A DNA stretch of 64,000 nucleotides from JAWVFM01 sp963841455 (GCA_963841455.1 CAWJCU010000002.1:405135-469134); one strand, 5' to 3'; shown: positions 44,388 to 53,595, counted from the first letter of the stretch. Notes: a model not told the origin generated them from the letters alone. Numbers and translations are program-made.

Positions 44388-45205
44388 GTCGGAGGCTCGC
44401 CTGAGAACTTCGCCGTCACGGCGGCGATCTGGTTCGGCGTGCCGAGCAAGCTGCGGTTGAGCTCCTCCTCGAGGGTGAGGCCAACCTCGGGCGGCGCGCC
44501 CATGCCCTCAGCCATCAGCCGCTTCGCCGCGCGCATGGCGTCGGGGGAGCGCCCCGCGATCTCGCCGGCGAGCGCGCTCGCGGCGGCTACCGGATCGTTC
44601 TCGATCCGCGTCACGAGACCGATCTCCACCGCCTCGGCCGCCTCGACGATGCGCGCGGTGTAGATCAACTCACGCGCCAGATCGTCGCGGACGAGGCCCG
44701 CGAGGGTCTGGGTGATCGACATGTCCGGGATGATCCCGAACTCCGTCTCCATCACCGAGAGGCGGGTGTCGGGTGCCGCGATGCGCACGTCGGCGCCGAG
44801 CGCGATCTGACAGCCACCGCCGAAGCACGCCCCGTGCAGTGCGGCGATCACCGGCACCGAAAGCGCGCGCCAGCCGTAGGCCACGCGCTGGGCGAGGTTC
44901 GCCGCCTCATCGTCGCGATGGACGAAGAGGTCGACCGGCGAACCGCCGTCCTTCATGAAGCTCGGGAAGTCGAGGCCGGAGCAGAAACTCGGCCCGTCGC
45001 CGCGAAGCAGCACCGCGCGCACCGCGGGCTCGCCCGCGATGTGGTTGACCGCGTCGCCGATCGCCGCGAACATCTCGGGGTCGAGCGCGTTGTGCTTTTC
45101 GGGGCGGTCGAGCACGACCTCGGCGACGTGATCGGCCACCTCGACCCGCACCCTGTCGCGCTCAGCCTCGCTCGCCCGGCGCGATTCCCTGGTCTCGATG
45201 CTCAC
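44366..45205 (-). CDS. Enoyl-CoA hydratase/isomerase family protein
   Basis: A 279-residue crotonase-fold protein. The oxyanion-hole segments are FCSGLDFPSF and HGACFGGGCQIALG. ETEFGIIPDM carries an acidic residue at the catalytic Glu position, and LEEELNRSLL lies near the C-terminus. The GTG at 45205 overlaps the patatin stop (GTGA), so the two are coupled. Acyl chains freed by the patatin-like lipase could pass to the acyl-CoA synthetase and then this enzyme. Confidence 0.9.
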   Translation of the reverse strand: MSIETRESRRASEAERDRVRVEVADHVAEVVLDRPEKHNALDPEMFAAIGDAVNHIAGEPAVRAVLLRGDGPSFCSGLDFPSFMKDGGSPVDLFVHRDDEAANLAQRVAYGWRALSVPVIAALHGACFGGGCQIALGADVRIAAPDTRLSVMETEFGIIPDMSITQTLAGLVRDDLARELIYTARIVEAAEAVEIGLVTRIENDPVAAASALAGEIAGRSPDAMRAAKRLMAEGMGAPPEVGLTLEEELNRSLLGTPNQIAAVTAKFSGEPPTYSDPSA

Positions 45206-46506
45206 TGTTCCGCCTCCTCGGCTTGCTCGGCTTCGGGCTCGGACCCGCCGCCCGGGAACTGGCGCAGCACTGCGCCGGTCGTCTGCTCGAGCACCCGGCG
45301 CCACGCCGACTGCTTGGACTCCTCGCGCTCGACGCCCTCGAGCACGTGGCGAACGCGGCGCGCCGAGATCGCGATCCCGTGGCGCTCCGCCACAGCCTTC
45401 AGGCGGTCGTAGTCGCGCGCGAGCTTGAGGGTCACCGATTCGAAGCCATGCTTCGCGATCTCGAGCCGGGCCCGATAGTCGAGGATCGACGTCCCGAACA
45501 TCAGCTCGTCGTCGAGCTCGGGCTCGATGAGGATGATGTCGACGCCCGGATAGCGCTGCTCCCACCAGGCCACCGAGCGGTGGAGGCGGTCGTGGGAGAG
45601 CATCCTGAAGGTCTGGTTGGCGATCGCGGCGAGCCCCATGTCCGCAACGCGCTGGGCGCGCGCGCCGGTGATCGTCGGGATCTGCTTCGAGAAGTCGTTG
45701 ACGAAGGGCACCAGCGGGTTGATGACGACGACGAACTTCGCCCCGCGCTCGACCGCGACGTCGACGTTGGTGGTGGAGCGGATTCCCCCATCGATGAACT
45801 GGCGCCCTGCGATCTCGACGGGCTCGTAGACCGCCGGCAGGGCCCCCGATGCGGCCACCGCGCGCGAGATGGGGACGTCGGCCCACTCCCCCTCGCCAAG
45901 CACGACGCGCTCGGTCGTGTCGAGGTCGGTGGCGGTGATGTAGAGCTCGTTCGAGAGCAGGCGGAAATCGTCGGTGCGATCGGGGTCCGAGAGGACCTCG
46001 GCGACGTAGTCCTCGATCCCCTTCCCGGTGTAGACGCCGGCGGGCAGGGCCCCACCGAGGCCGGTCACGATGTCGACCGCGGAGATCTCCCCGATCGAGC
46101 TCACGACCTCGCGGGCCAGCCCGGCCACACGCAGCGGCAGCGTGAGCGACTTGCCGAGGAATCCGCGAATGTTCGGCTGCAGGAGCGTCGAGAGCCTGAT
46201 GTCGGGAATCGGCGAGGGGAGATCCGGGTTCAGGACCCTCATCATCTCCTCGGGCGTGACCCCGTTCGCGACCAAGCTCGCCACGAAGGCGCCCGCGCTC
46301 GTTCCGACGTAGATGTCGAAGCCGTTGATCGTGCGATTGACGGCCAGCAGGTCGAGGGCGCGCAGGGCGCCGATCTCGTAGACGCCGCCCGTGAACCCCC
46401 CCCCGCCGAGCACCAGCGCGGTCTTGGATGGGCGCCGACGCGACCGCCCCCTGCGGCTGGCGCGAGCCTCGGCCCCGGGCGCGTCGAGCTCGACGACCTT
46501 ACCCAT
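45202..46506 (-). CDS. Patatin-like phospholipase
   Basis: A 434-residue protein with the patatin catalytic dyad. The glycine loop is LGGGGFTGGVYEIG, the nucleophile serine is in GTSAGAF (GxSxG), and the Asp in FIDGGIRSTT (DGG). A basic leader (ASRRGRSRRRPSK) precedes the domain. It hydrolyses acyl esters of lipids. The start is ATG 46506; longer open frames upstream run through the repeat element and dacB. It is coupled to the enoyl-CoA hydratase downstream. Confidence 0.92.
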   Translation of the reverse strand: MGKVVELDAPGAEARASRRGRSRRRPSKTALVLGGGGFTGGVYEIGALRALDLLAVNRTINGFDIYVGTSAGAFVASLVANGVTPEEMMRVLNPDLPSPIPDIRLSTLLQPNIRGFLGKSLTLPLRVAGLAREVVSSIGEISAVDIVTGLGGALPAGVYTGKGIEDYVAEVLSDPDRTDDFRLLSNELYITATDLDTTERVVLGEGEWADVPISRAVAASGALPAVYEPVEIAGRQFIDGGIRSTTNVDVAVERGAKFVVVINPLVPFVNDFSKQIPTITGARAQRVADMGLAAIANQTFRMLSHDRLHRSVAWWEQRYPGVDIILIEPELDDELMFGTSILDYRARLEIAKHGFESVTLKLARDYDRLKAVAERHGIAISARRVRHVLEGVEREESKQSAWRRVLEQTTGAVLRQFPGGGSEPEAEQAEEAEQ

Positions 46507-46525
46507 AGCCAGGCAAAGTATTCCA

Positions 46526-46577
46526 TGAGGTGCTTTAGCGCCGAGAGAGGCGTGTAAGGCGGCGCAGCCGCCGCAAG
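46526..46577 (+). repeat. Two-hairpin interspersed element, copy B (between patatin and dacB genes)
   Basis: Hairpin 1 GGTGC-TTTA-GCGCC (46529-46542, one G-T pair), linker GAGAGAGGCGTGTAA, hairpin 2 GGCGGC-GCA-GCCGCC (46558-46572), then GCAAG. It matches copy A at 46 of 52 positions. It lies in the 130-base gap between the divergent patatin and dacB genes, in the dacB direction. Unlike copies A and C it does not follow a stop codon closely. Confidence 0.72.
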
Positions 46578-46636
46578 AGAGCAAATTGTCAGGCGGCCGG
46601 TCCGAATATCCCCGCAGGCGGCTACCGTAGGCGGGG

Positions 46637-47998
46637 ATGCTGGCTCGCCTGGTGGGACTGACGGCGGCTGTCGCGCTCCTCTGCGCCGCTACGGCGACGG
46701 GCCGCGCGGGCGGCGGCGGTGCCGTGCCCGGCCAGGGCCCGTTCGCCGGGCCCGATGTCGCGGTCACGACACCCGCCGCCAAGCCGGGCTCTGCGGCGGC
46801 GCGGAGGGCGGGGATCAGCGCGTCAGACCTTCGCCGCAAGCTGGCTGCGCAGATGCGCGCGATCGGCGGCTCGAGCGGCGCCTACGTCGTCGACCTCGAC
46901 GCGAGGGGCGGCCCGACGCTCTTCTCGTGGGCCTCACGCACGCCACGGATCCTCGCCTCGAACACGAAGCTCTTCACCACGGCCGCGTTCCTCGACCGCT
47001 ACGGGGCGAAGACCACGTTCACGACGCACGTCTGGACGGTCGGATCGCGCACGGGCACGGATGGACGCGTCCTCGATGGCCAGCTGGCGCTCGTCGGCGC
47101 CGGCGACCCGGCGCTGGCCGACGCCGACCTCGCGACGGCGTACGGCCTCCCCCTCACCCGCGTCGCGCCGCTGGCGAGCGCGGTCAAGGCGACCGGGATA
47201 AGGGTCGTCCGCGGAGGGGTCCTCGCCGACGCCCACGTCTTCGACGGGCGTAACGGCATCCCCCAGGCGGGCATCACCGGCGGCCCGTACCTCGGAAGCC
47301 TCTCGGGCCTCAGCTACAACTCCGGCTATGTGGGCGGGCAGCCGGCCGCCAGCCCGCCCAAGCTCGCCGCGCGCGCTCTCGTCCGGAAGCTCCGCCGCCT
47401 GGGGGTGAAGGTGAAGGGCGGGGTCCACGTCGGCCGCGTACCTCCCTCGGTCCGCGAACATGAAGCGACCGGAGCCGTGCGCAGCCCCAGCGTCGCGACC
47501 CTAATCGCCGCCACAAACACCCCCTCCAACGACTTCTTCGCGGAGATGCTCCTCAAGCGCCTCGCCGCGGCCGGCGACCACCGCGGCACGACGGCGCGGG
47601 GAGCCCGGATGGTCGAGCGGTTCGCCTCGCGGGTCGGGAGCGGCATCACGACGCAGAACGGATCGGGGCTCTCGCGGATCGACAAGGCGAGCCCGCGAGA
47701 CGTCGTGCACCTCCTGGCGGCGATGAGCGCTCGAGGCGGCGCGCAGACCTACCGCTCGTCGCTGGCGGGCGCGTGCCGCAGCGGCACCCTCGCCGGGCGC
47801 ATGTGCGGAACCGCCGCCGCGGGCCGCTGCAGGGGAAAGACCGGCACGATCAACGGCGTCACGGCCCTCTCGGGTTACTGCGAGGCCCATCGTCACCACC
47901 GCCTCGCCTTCTCGATCCTCATGAACGGCGTCGACATCTACGCGGGTCGCGCCCACCAGGATCGGATGGCGTCGCTCTTGGCGCGGTACAGCCCGTAG
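46637..47998 (+). CDS. dacB: D-alanyl-D-alanine carboxypeptidase/endopeptidase (PBP4, family S13)
   Basis: A 453-residue exported penicillin-binding protein. It has a signal peptide (LVGLTAAVALLCAATATG), the SxxK active site in ASNTKLFTTA, the SxN motif in TPSNDFF, and the KTG triad in RGKTGTING. The long insertion between SxxK and SxN (about 170 residues) is typical of PBP4/DacB. It trims or cleaves peptidoglycan cross-links. Two cysteine pairs near the end (GACRSG, GRCRGK) may form disulfides. Confidence 0.93.
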   Translation: MLARLVGLTAAVALLCAATATGRAGGGGAVPGQGPFAGPDVAVTTPAAKPGSAAARRAGISASDLRRKLAAQMRAIGGSSGAYVVDLDARGGPTLFSWASRTPRILASNTKLFTTAAFLDRYGAKTTFTTHVWTVGSRTGTDGRVLDGQLALVGAGDPALADADLATAYGLPLTRVAPLASAVKATGIRVVRGGVLADAHVFDGRNGIPQAGITGGPYLGSLSGLSYNSGYVGGQPAASPPKLAARALVRKLRRLGVKVKGGVHVGRVPPSVREHEATGAVRSPSVATLIAATNTPSNDFFAEMLLKRLAAAGDHRGTTARGARMVERFASRVGSGITTQNGSGLSRIDKASPRDVVHLLAAMSARGGAQTYRSSLAGACRSGTLAGRMCGTAAAGRCRGKTGTINGVTALSGYCEAHRHHRLAFSILMNGVDIYAGRAHQDRMASLLARYSP

Positions 47999-48067
47999 CG
48001 CTGCCAGCCGGGGTGGGCGGTTAGCGAGCGGAAGTCCGGGCGTCCTGCCGGGATTTGTCGCGTTCTT

Positions 48068-48080
48068 CCCGCTCTGCGGG
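48068..48080 (+). terminator. Hairpin after dacB
   Basis: CCCGC-TCT-GCGGG followed by CAAAAGG lies 69 bases after the dacB stop and 28 bases before the convergent ligA stop. A second short stem (CCGG/CCGG near 48040-48055) precedes it. It is probably a factor-assisted terminator serving one or both genes. Confidence 0.45.
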
Positions 48081-48107
48081 CAAAAGGCGCCAACCGGCCG
48101 CCCGGGC

Positions 48108-50138
48108 TCAACCGCCAACCAGCCTTCGCAGCCCCTTCTCGTCGACCACCTCGACGCCGAGCTCCTCCGCCTTCGCCAGCTTCGAGCCCGGTGAGTCGCC
48201 CGCGACCACGTAGTCCGTCTTCTTCGACACCGATCCGGTCACCTTGCCGCCGGCGCGCTTGATGAGCGAGCTCGCCTCCTCGCGGGTCAGCTCCGGGAGG
48301 GCTCCTGTGAGGACGAACGTCTTTCCATCCAGCGGGCCGCCCTCGGGGCGGCGCTCGGACTCGTCGAGCTCGAAGCGGAGCCCTCGCTCGCGAAGGCGCT
48401 TGATCAGCTCGAGGACGCCCTCGTCGGAAAGCTCTTCGGTGAGCGAGTTGGCAAGAACGGGCCCGATCCCCTCGACGTGCTCGATCTCCTCGGGCTCCGC
48501 CTCGAGAAGGGCGTCGATCGAGCCGAAATGCTCGGCGAGCGCCTGCGCGTTCACGTACCCGATCCCCGGCAGGCCAAGCGCGTAGAGAACGATGCCGAAC
48601 GGCCGTTGCTTCGAGCGCTCGATCTCGCTGATCAGGTTTTGCGCCGACTGCTCGCCGAAGCGGTCGAGCTCGGCGAGACGCTCGGCGGTGAGGTCGTAGA
48701 TCGACGCCGGGTCGGTGATCAGGCCGTCGTCGAGGAACCGCATCGCGTTCTTCTCCCCCAGACCCTCGATGTCCATCGCGCCCCGGAAGTGCTTCACGAG
48801 CTGGAAGTTCTGGCCGGGGCAGCCTCGCCGGTTCGGGCAGATCGTCCAAACGGAGTCCTCCGGCTTCACCGTCGGCGTTCCGCAGATCGGGCACTTCTTC
48901 GGCGGGCGAGGCTTGCGGAGGCGCCTGCCCTTGCGGCGCTGGATCAGCGGGGAGATCACCTGCGGGATCACGTCGCCCGCCCGCGTGACGACGACCTCGT
49001 CGCCCTCGCGCACGTCCTTTCGCGCGAGGTCCTCCTCGTTGTGCAGGGTCGCAGTGGAGACCGTCACCCCGCCGACCTGCACCGGCTCGAGCATCGCGAA
49101 GGGCAGCAGTCGGCCCGTGCGGCCGACGTTCCAGACGATCCTGTTGAGCGTCGTGGTCGCGGTGATCGGCGGGAACTTCCAGGCCACGGCCCAGCGCGGC
49201 TCGCGTCCGGTGACGCCGAGCTCGCGCCAAAGGCTTCGCTGGTCGACCTTGATGACCACGCCGTCGATCTCGAAGTCGAGCGACTCGCGGCGCTCCTCCC
49301 ACCACTCGCAGCGCGCCACCACCTCGTCGGCTGTCTCGTGGACGGCGATCTCGTCGTTGACCTTGAAGCCCCGGTCGCGAAGCCACTCGAGCTCGTCGCC
49401 GTGTGTGGAGAGCTCCAGCCCCCGCATGGCGCCGAGGCCGTAGCACCAGATCGAGAGAGGCCGATCGGCCGTCACCGAGGGATCGAGCTGGCGAAGGGAT
49501 CCCGCGGCCGCGTTCCTGGGGTTCGCAAACGTCGACTCGCCCTCCGCCGCCCGGCGCTCGTTGAGCTCAGCGAATGCCGAGCGCGGCAGGTAGACCTCAC
49601 CCCGCGCCTCCACGAGCTCGGGCGCATCTTCGATCACGTGCGGGATTGCCTCGATCGTCCTCAGGTTCCTGGTGACGTCCTCGCCGATGACCCCGTCGCC
49701 GCGGGTGGCGCCGCGGACGAAGCGGCCGTTTCTGTAGGTGAGCGAGATGGCGAGGCCGTCGATCTTCGGCTCGGAGACGAAGCGCAGCGCCTTGGGCTCG
49801 ATGTCCAGCGAGCGCAGCCGGTTGTGGAGCCGCGCTTCCCACGCCCTGAGCTCCTCCGCCCCGCGGGCGTTGCCCAGCGACAGCATCGGCTCGGCGTGGC
49901 GTACCTGCTCGAACCGGTCGCCGGGGCGCCCCCCGACTCGCTGGGTCGGCGAGTCGGGGGTGACGAGATCGGGGTTGGCCTCCTCGACCTCGCGCAGCTC
50001 GCGCATCAGCGCGTCGTATTCGTCGTCGCCGACTACCGGGTCGTCGAGGACGTAGTAGCGATGGTCGTGCGCGGCGATCTCGTCGCGCAGCTCGGCCGCC
50101 CGTTGCGCCGGGTCGGCCTCCTTTCGCTTGGGGCTCAC
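48108..50138 (-). CDS. ligA: NAD-dependent DNA ligase
   Basis: A 676-residue ligase. It has an N-terminal Ia domain (YYVLDDPVVGDDEYD), the adenylation lysine in EPKIDGLA, the OB fold, a four-Cys zinc finger (CPICGTPT and the following CPNRRGCPG), helix-hairpin-helix repeats (GLPGIGYVNAQ, VEGIGPVLA) and a C-terminal BRCT domain (TFVLTGALPELTREEA). It seals nicks in replication and repair. The GTG start at 50138 overlaps the surE stop by the GTGA arrangement. Confidence 0.98.
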   Translation of the reverse strand: MSPKRKEADPAQRAAELRDEIAAHDHRYYVLDDPVVGDDEYDALMRELREVEEANPDLVTPDSPTQRVGGRPGDRFEQVRHAEPMLSLGNARGAEELRAWEARLHNRLRSLDIEPKALRFVSEPKIDGLAISLTYRNGRFVRGATRGDGVIGEDVTRNLRTIEAIPHVIEDAPELVEARGEVYLPRSAFAELNERRAAEGESTFANPRNAAAGSLRQLDPSVTADRPLSIWCYGLGAMRGLELSTHGDELEWLRDRGFKVNDEIAVHETADEVVARCEWWEERRESLDFEIDGVVIKVDQRSLWRELGVTGREPRWAVAWKFPPITATTTLNRIVWNVGRTGRLLPFAMLEPVQVGGVTVSTATLHNEEDLARKDVREGDEVVVTRAGDVIPQVISPLIQRRKGRRLRKPRPPKKCPICGTPTVKPEDSVWTICPNRRGCPGQNFQLVKHFRGAMDIEGLGEKNAMRFLDDGLITDPASIYDLTAERLAELDRFGEQSAQNLISEIERSKQRPFGIVLYALGLPGIGYVNAQALAEHFGSIDALLEAEPEEIEHVEGIGPVLANSLTEELSDEGVLELIKRLRERGLRFELDESERRPEGGPLDGKTFVLTGALPELTREEASSLIKRAGGKVTGSVSKKTDYVVAGDSPGSKLAKAEELGVEVVDEKGLRRLVGG

Positions 50139-50977
50139 GCGGCGGAACCCGGCCCGGCCTCGACCGCCTCGCCGAGGGCCTCGAGGAGTTCCGCCTCGAG
50201 CTCGGCCTCCCGCAGCCGATCGACCCCCTCGCGGTCCGTGAGGTCGAAGTGGAGCGGCGTGATCGACACGCGCCCCTTCGCGACCGCGGTCAGGTCGGTG
50301 CCCGGCTCGGCCTCGAACGTCGGGGCGAAGCCGTAGATCCGGTAGCGGCGCCGCCCACCGTCCTCCTCGACGAGGCGCAGCTCGTCCTCGTAGATGCGCT
50401 TGCCGAGGTGGGTGATCTCCACCCCGGTCAGCTCGCCAGCCGGACAGTTGACGTTGAGCAGGGTCCCGGGCGGCGGAGTCTGCGCCGCGAGCCTCTCGAC
50501 AAGCTGCGCGCTGACGCGAGCGGCCGTGCCGAACTCGAACCGCGGCCCCGGGAGGAAGCCCATCTCGCGCGCGGCCGACTGCTGCGAGACCGCAACCGCA
50601 GGGATGCCGAGCACGATTCCCTCGAGTGCGGCGGCGACCGTGCCCGAGTAGGTGATGTCATCGCCGAGGTTGGCACCGTGGTTGATTCCGGAGACGATCA
50701 GGTCCGGGCGCTCGCCCACGAGGCCGAGCTCCGCGAAGCGCACGCAGTCCACCGGCGTCCCGTCGGTCGCGTAGCCGACCGAGCCGTCCTCGAAGGTCAC
50801 CTCCTCGACCCAGATCGGCACGCGAGTGGTGATCGAGCGGGCGGTCGCGCTTCGGTTGGAGTCCGGTGCGATGACCGAGACGTCGATGCCGTCGATGGCC
50901 ACAAGTGCGCTTCGGAGCGCTCGCAGCCCCTCAGCCTCAATGCCGTCGTCGTTCGTGATCAGGACTCGCACGCACAC
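50135..50977 (-). CDS. surE: 5'-nucleotidase SurE
   Basis: A 280-residue survival protein that dephosphorylates nucleoside monophosphates. Metal-binding residues are in ITNDDGIEAEGL and SGINHGANLGDDITYSGTVA, with APDSNRSATARS between them. The C-terminal half includes the usual tail helix and an acidic extension. It starts at GTG 50977 (a second GTG lies two codons later). It overlaps ligA by 4 bases. Confidence 0.96.
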   Translation of the reverse strand: MCVRVLITNDDGIEAEGLRALRSALVAIDGIDVSVIAPDSNRSATARSITTRVPIWVEEVTFEDGSVGYATDGTPVDCVRFAELGLVGERPDLIVSGINHGANLGDDITYSGTVAAALEGIVLGIPAVAVSQQSAAREMGFLPGPRFEFGTAARVSAQLVERLAAQTPPPGTLLNVNCPAGELTGVEITHLGKRIYEDELRLVEEDGGRRRYRIYGFAPTFEAEPGTDLTAVAKGRVSITPLHFDLTDREGVDRLREAELEAELLEALGEAVEAGPGSAA

Positions 50978-51030
50978 CGATTCTAGGTAGGGGTCGGCGG
51001 CACGCGAGGGCGGCTGACCGGGCCGGCGGA

Positions 51031-51153
51031 CTAGGTCGGCTTCGTGGTCATCGCCCAGATCGCCACGACGTAGACGGCGATGAGGAGCGAGGCGAGGACC
51101 GCTGCCACCCGAGAACGTGCAGGAAGAGCAGCGTGTCGTACACCCGCCGGCAT
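51031..51153 (-). CDS. Possible 40-residue single-helix membrane protein
   Basis: From ATG 51153 the frame gives a basic leader and one strong membrane helix (VLASLLIAVYVVAIWAM) ending TTKPT. The alternative frame over the first third reads VYDTLLFLHVLG, typical of helical membrane proteins, so the real protein may differ by a frameshift. It fills most of the 220-base gap between surE and the ZIP transporter. The rest of that gap shows only the ZIP promoter region. Confidence 0.35.
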   Translation of the reverse strand: MPAGVRHAALPARSRVAAVLASLLIAVYVVAIWAMTTKPT

Positions 51154-51171
51154 CCTATGGAGCAGACGGGC

Positions 51172-51189
51172 ATTAGGGTCGCCTAATAT
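51172..51189 (+). promoter_or_regulatory. Metal-regulator-like palindrome overlapping the ZIP transporter -10 box
   Basis: ATTAGG-GTCG-CCTAAT is a perfect inverted repeat (51172-51187) that overlaps a TAATAT -10-like box (51184-51189) ten bases before the start codon. The TTAGG/CCTAA halves resemble the half-sites of DtxR/IdeR/MntR operators, although the spacing is that of the inner overlapping pair. Repression by metal is inferred from the gene it controls. Confidence 0.6.
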
Positions 51190-51198
51190 CCTGCGTCG

Positions 51199-52053
51199 AT
51201 GTCGTTCGCCGAGACAGTTCTGCTCGGGGCCCTCGCGGGCTCGACGATCTTCCTTGGCCTGCCGTTTGCGCGGCTGCGCCTTCTCGGTATGCGTACCCGG
51301 ATTGGCCTGGCGATGTTCGCCGTCGGAGTCCTCGCCTTCCTCTTCGTCGACGTCATGTCGCACGGGTTCACGATCGTGGAGGACGCCGTCAACGCCTACA
51401 AGGACGGCGACAGCAGCTTCGGGCACGCCGCGTGGCTCGCTCTGATGCTCGGCGCCGGCTTCGCGGCGGGGAGCGCAGGCCTCGCCGTCATCGAGGCCCG
51501 TCTGCGACCGCCCCCGCCCCCTCCGATCGCCGGCGGTGCGACGGACCTCACCGTGGAAGACGCGCGGGCGCTCGAAGAGCAGGCGGCCACGCACGCGCGG
51601 GCGCGTGCCCTGCGGACCGGCATGACGATCGCCGCCGCGATCGGCCTCCACAACTTCGCCGAGGGGCTCTCGATCGGCGTCTCGGCGAGCACGGGCGAGA
51701 TCAGCCTTGCCACCGTGCTGATCATCGGGTTCGCGCTGCACAACGCCACCGAGGGCTTCGGCATCGTCGGCCCGCTCGGCGACGTACAGCCGACCTGGGG
51801 CTGGGTCGTCATCGCCGGCCTCGTCGCCGGGGGGCCGACGTTCCTCGGCTCGATCGTCGGCTACAACGTCAGCTCCTCGGCGATGGAGCTGCTCTTCTAC
51901 GCCGTCTCCGGCGGCGCGATCCTCTACGTCATCGGCGAGGTGTGGAACGGGATGCGGAAGTTCGGCCACCGCGAGCTCGGGCTGTGGCTGCTCGCGCTCG
52001 GCTTCTTCGTCGGCATCGCGACCGACCTGATTGTGGCCTACGGCGGCGGGTAG
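51199..52053 (+). CDS. ZIP-family metal transporter
   Basis: A 284-residue protein with about eight membrane helices. The ZIP metal-binding motif is in helix IV (GLHNFAEGLSIG) and helix V (FALHNATEGFGI). Between helices III and IV is a proline run (PPPPPP) and an acidic, His-poor loop. It should import zinc, manganese or iron. The ATG at 51199 lies ten bases after the -10-like box, so the mRNA may be nearly leaderless. A metal-regulator-like operator overlaps this promoter. Confidence 0.92.
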   Translation: MSFAETVLLGALAGSTIFLGLPFARLRLLGMRTRIGLAMFAVGVLAFLFVDVMSHGFTIVEDAVNAYKDGDSSFGHAAWLALMLGAGFAAGSAGLAVIEARLRPPPPPPIAGGATDLTVEDARALEEQAATHARARALRTGMTIAAAIGLHNFAEGLSIGVSASTGEISLATVLIIGFALHNATEGFGIVGPLGDVQPTWGWVVIAGLVAGGPTFLGSIVGYNVSSSAMELLFYAVSGGAILYVIGEVWNGMRKFGHRELGLWLLALGFFVGIATDLIVAYGGG

Positions 52054-52062
52054 ATCCCAGCC

Positions 52063-52454
52063 ATGGCGATTCACGAAGAAGAACCTCAAGGAGCTGGACG
52101 ACGTCGCGGTCAAGGGCGGCTTCTCCGAGACTCAGGAGGCCCGTTTCGCCAGCGGCGACCTCGATACCGAGCAGACCGGCGTCTCGCATCACGTCGTCAA
52201 GCCCGGCAAGCGACAGGCCTTCGGGCACCGCCACGAGGACGTCGAGGAGGTGTATATCGTCGTCCGGGGCAGCGGGCGGATGAAGCTCGACGACGAGGTC
52301 GTGGATGTCGGAGCTGCTCGACGCCGTCCGCGTGGGCCCCGATGTCGCACGCGCCTTCGAGGGCGGGCAGGACGGGCTCGAGGTGATCGCGGTCGGCCCG
52401 CGGCGGACCGAGGAGCGCGGCGAGGTTCTCCCCGACTTCTGGGCCGACCAGTAG
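52063..52454 (+). CDS. Cupin-domain protein, two frameshifts
   Basis: From ATG 52063 (MAIH) one base must be dropped to reach KNLKELDDVAVKGGFSE and the cupin core. The core has metal ligands in FGHRHEDVEEVYIVVRGSG (HxHx-E) and then MKLDDEVVDV. Dropping one G there continues to ELLDAVRVGPDVARAFEGG and the end PDFWADQ at 52454. Corrected length is 129 residues. The uncorrected continuous piece reads 52031-52462 in another frame. A small single-cupin protein of unknown substrate. Confidence 0.75.
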
Positions 52455-52455
52455 G

Positions 52456-53210
52456 TCAGTAGCCGACGCGGGCGAGGTAGAGGCCGTGCGCGGGGCGCGG
52501 TCTCGCCCGCGCGCTCGCGCGGGGCGCCCTCCAGCAGCGCGACGAAGTCTTCGACGGTCCGGCGACCTCGCCCCACCTCGAGCATCGTTCCGACGAGCAC
52601 GCGGACCATGCTGCGCATGAACGCGTCGGCCTCGATCCAGAGCTCGAGAAGCTCCCCGTCACGAGGGTCGGCGAGGGGGAACGGCCGCCACTCGCAGCCC
52701 AGCACGTCGCGCTCGAAGCGCACGTGCTCGGTGTCGGTGGGCGTGAAGGCGGTGAAGTCGTGGGTGCCCAGGCACGCGTCGGCGCAGCGGTCGAGCGCCT
52801 CGCGATCGAGGCGGTGCGGCCACCACAGCGCCCGGCCGCGCTCGAACGGGCTCAGGACGGCCGCGGTGACGATCCAGTAGCAGTAGGTGCGAGAGCGCGC
52901 ATCCCGCCGGGCGTCGAAGCCGTCGGGCGCCGGCGCGGCCTCGAGCACGGCGACCTCGTCGGAGAGCACAGCGTTCAGGGAGCGCGCAAGCGTGGCCGGG
53001 GGCTCGCGGTCGAGCTGCGAAGCTCGCGACCTGTCCCCAGGCGTGGACGCCGGCGTCCGTTCTGCCGGCGACGGAGAGGGGAATGCGCTCGCCGAGGATC
53101 CGCTCGAGCGCCGCCTCGAGCTCCCCCTGAACCGTCCGCAGGCCCGGCTGCGCGGCCCAGCCGGCGAAGCCGGCGCCGTCGTAGGCGATCGTGAGGCGAA
53201 CGACGCCCAC
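52456..53210 (-). CDS. truA: tRNA pseudouridine(38-40) synthase TruA, two frameshifts
   Basis: Modifies uridines 38-40 in tRNA anticodon arms. The N-terminal AYDGAGFAGWAAQPG and the catalytic Asp in AGRTDAGVHAWGQV are clear. Dropping one G after VASF gives QLDREPPATLARSLNAVLSD and the middle part (SRTYCYW, FMRSMVRVLVGTMLEVG). Dropping one C near 52482 gives the standard ending PAHGLYLARVGY. Corrected length is 250 residues. The GTG at 53210 lies 13 bases after rplQ, its usual neighbour. Since truA is widely conserved, the shifts are more likely sequence errors. Confidence 0.85.
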
Positions 53211-53223
53211 CGGGCGTCGCCGC

Positions 53224-53577
53224 CTAGACGAGCTCCAGGAAGACCATCTCCGTGGAGTCCGAGCGCCGCGGTCCGAGCTTGACGATCCGCGTGTAGCCGC
53301 CGGGCCGCTCCGCGTAGCGCGGCGCGACCTCCTCGAACAGCTTGTGGACGAGGAAGCGGTCCTGCCCGAGCTCTGCGAGCGCCTTGCGGCGCGCGTGGAG
53401 GTCACCCCGCTTCGCGAGCGTGATGAGCTTCTCGACCTCGGGCTTCACCGCCTTGGCCTTCGCCTGCGAGGTCTTGATCCGCTCGTGCTCGATCAGGTCG
53501 CGCGAGAGGTTGCGAAGGAGCGCCCGGCGATGCGCCGAGTCACGCGAGAGCTTGTTCCTCTGCTTGCCGTGGCGCAT
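53224..53577 (-). CDS. rplQ: 50S ribosomal protein L17 (bL17)
   Basis: 117 residues beginning MRHGKQRNKLSRDSAHRRAL, the family signature, with LARRGDLHARRKAL-like central region (LAKRGDLHARRKALAELGQD) and GGYTRIVKLGPRRSD near the end. It follows rpoA by 18 bases, as in most bacteria. It ends without the acidic C-terminal extension found in many actinobacterial L17 proteins. Confidence 0.97.
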   Translation of the reverse strand: MRHGKQRNKLSRDSAHRRALLRNLSRDLIEHERIKTSQAKAKAVKPEVEKLITLAKRGDLHARRKALAELGQDRFLVHKLFEEVAPRYAERPGGYTRIVKLGPRRSDSTEMVFLELV

Positions 53578-53595
53578 CGCTAGCCCCGCCGAACG

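Noticed and set aside
48010..48100. Another copy of the two-hairpin element between dacB and ligA
   Set aside because: Two stems separated by a linker are present, but the linker (AAGAACGCGACAAATC) does not match the A/B/C consensus. I treat it as an ordinary terminator region.
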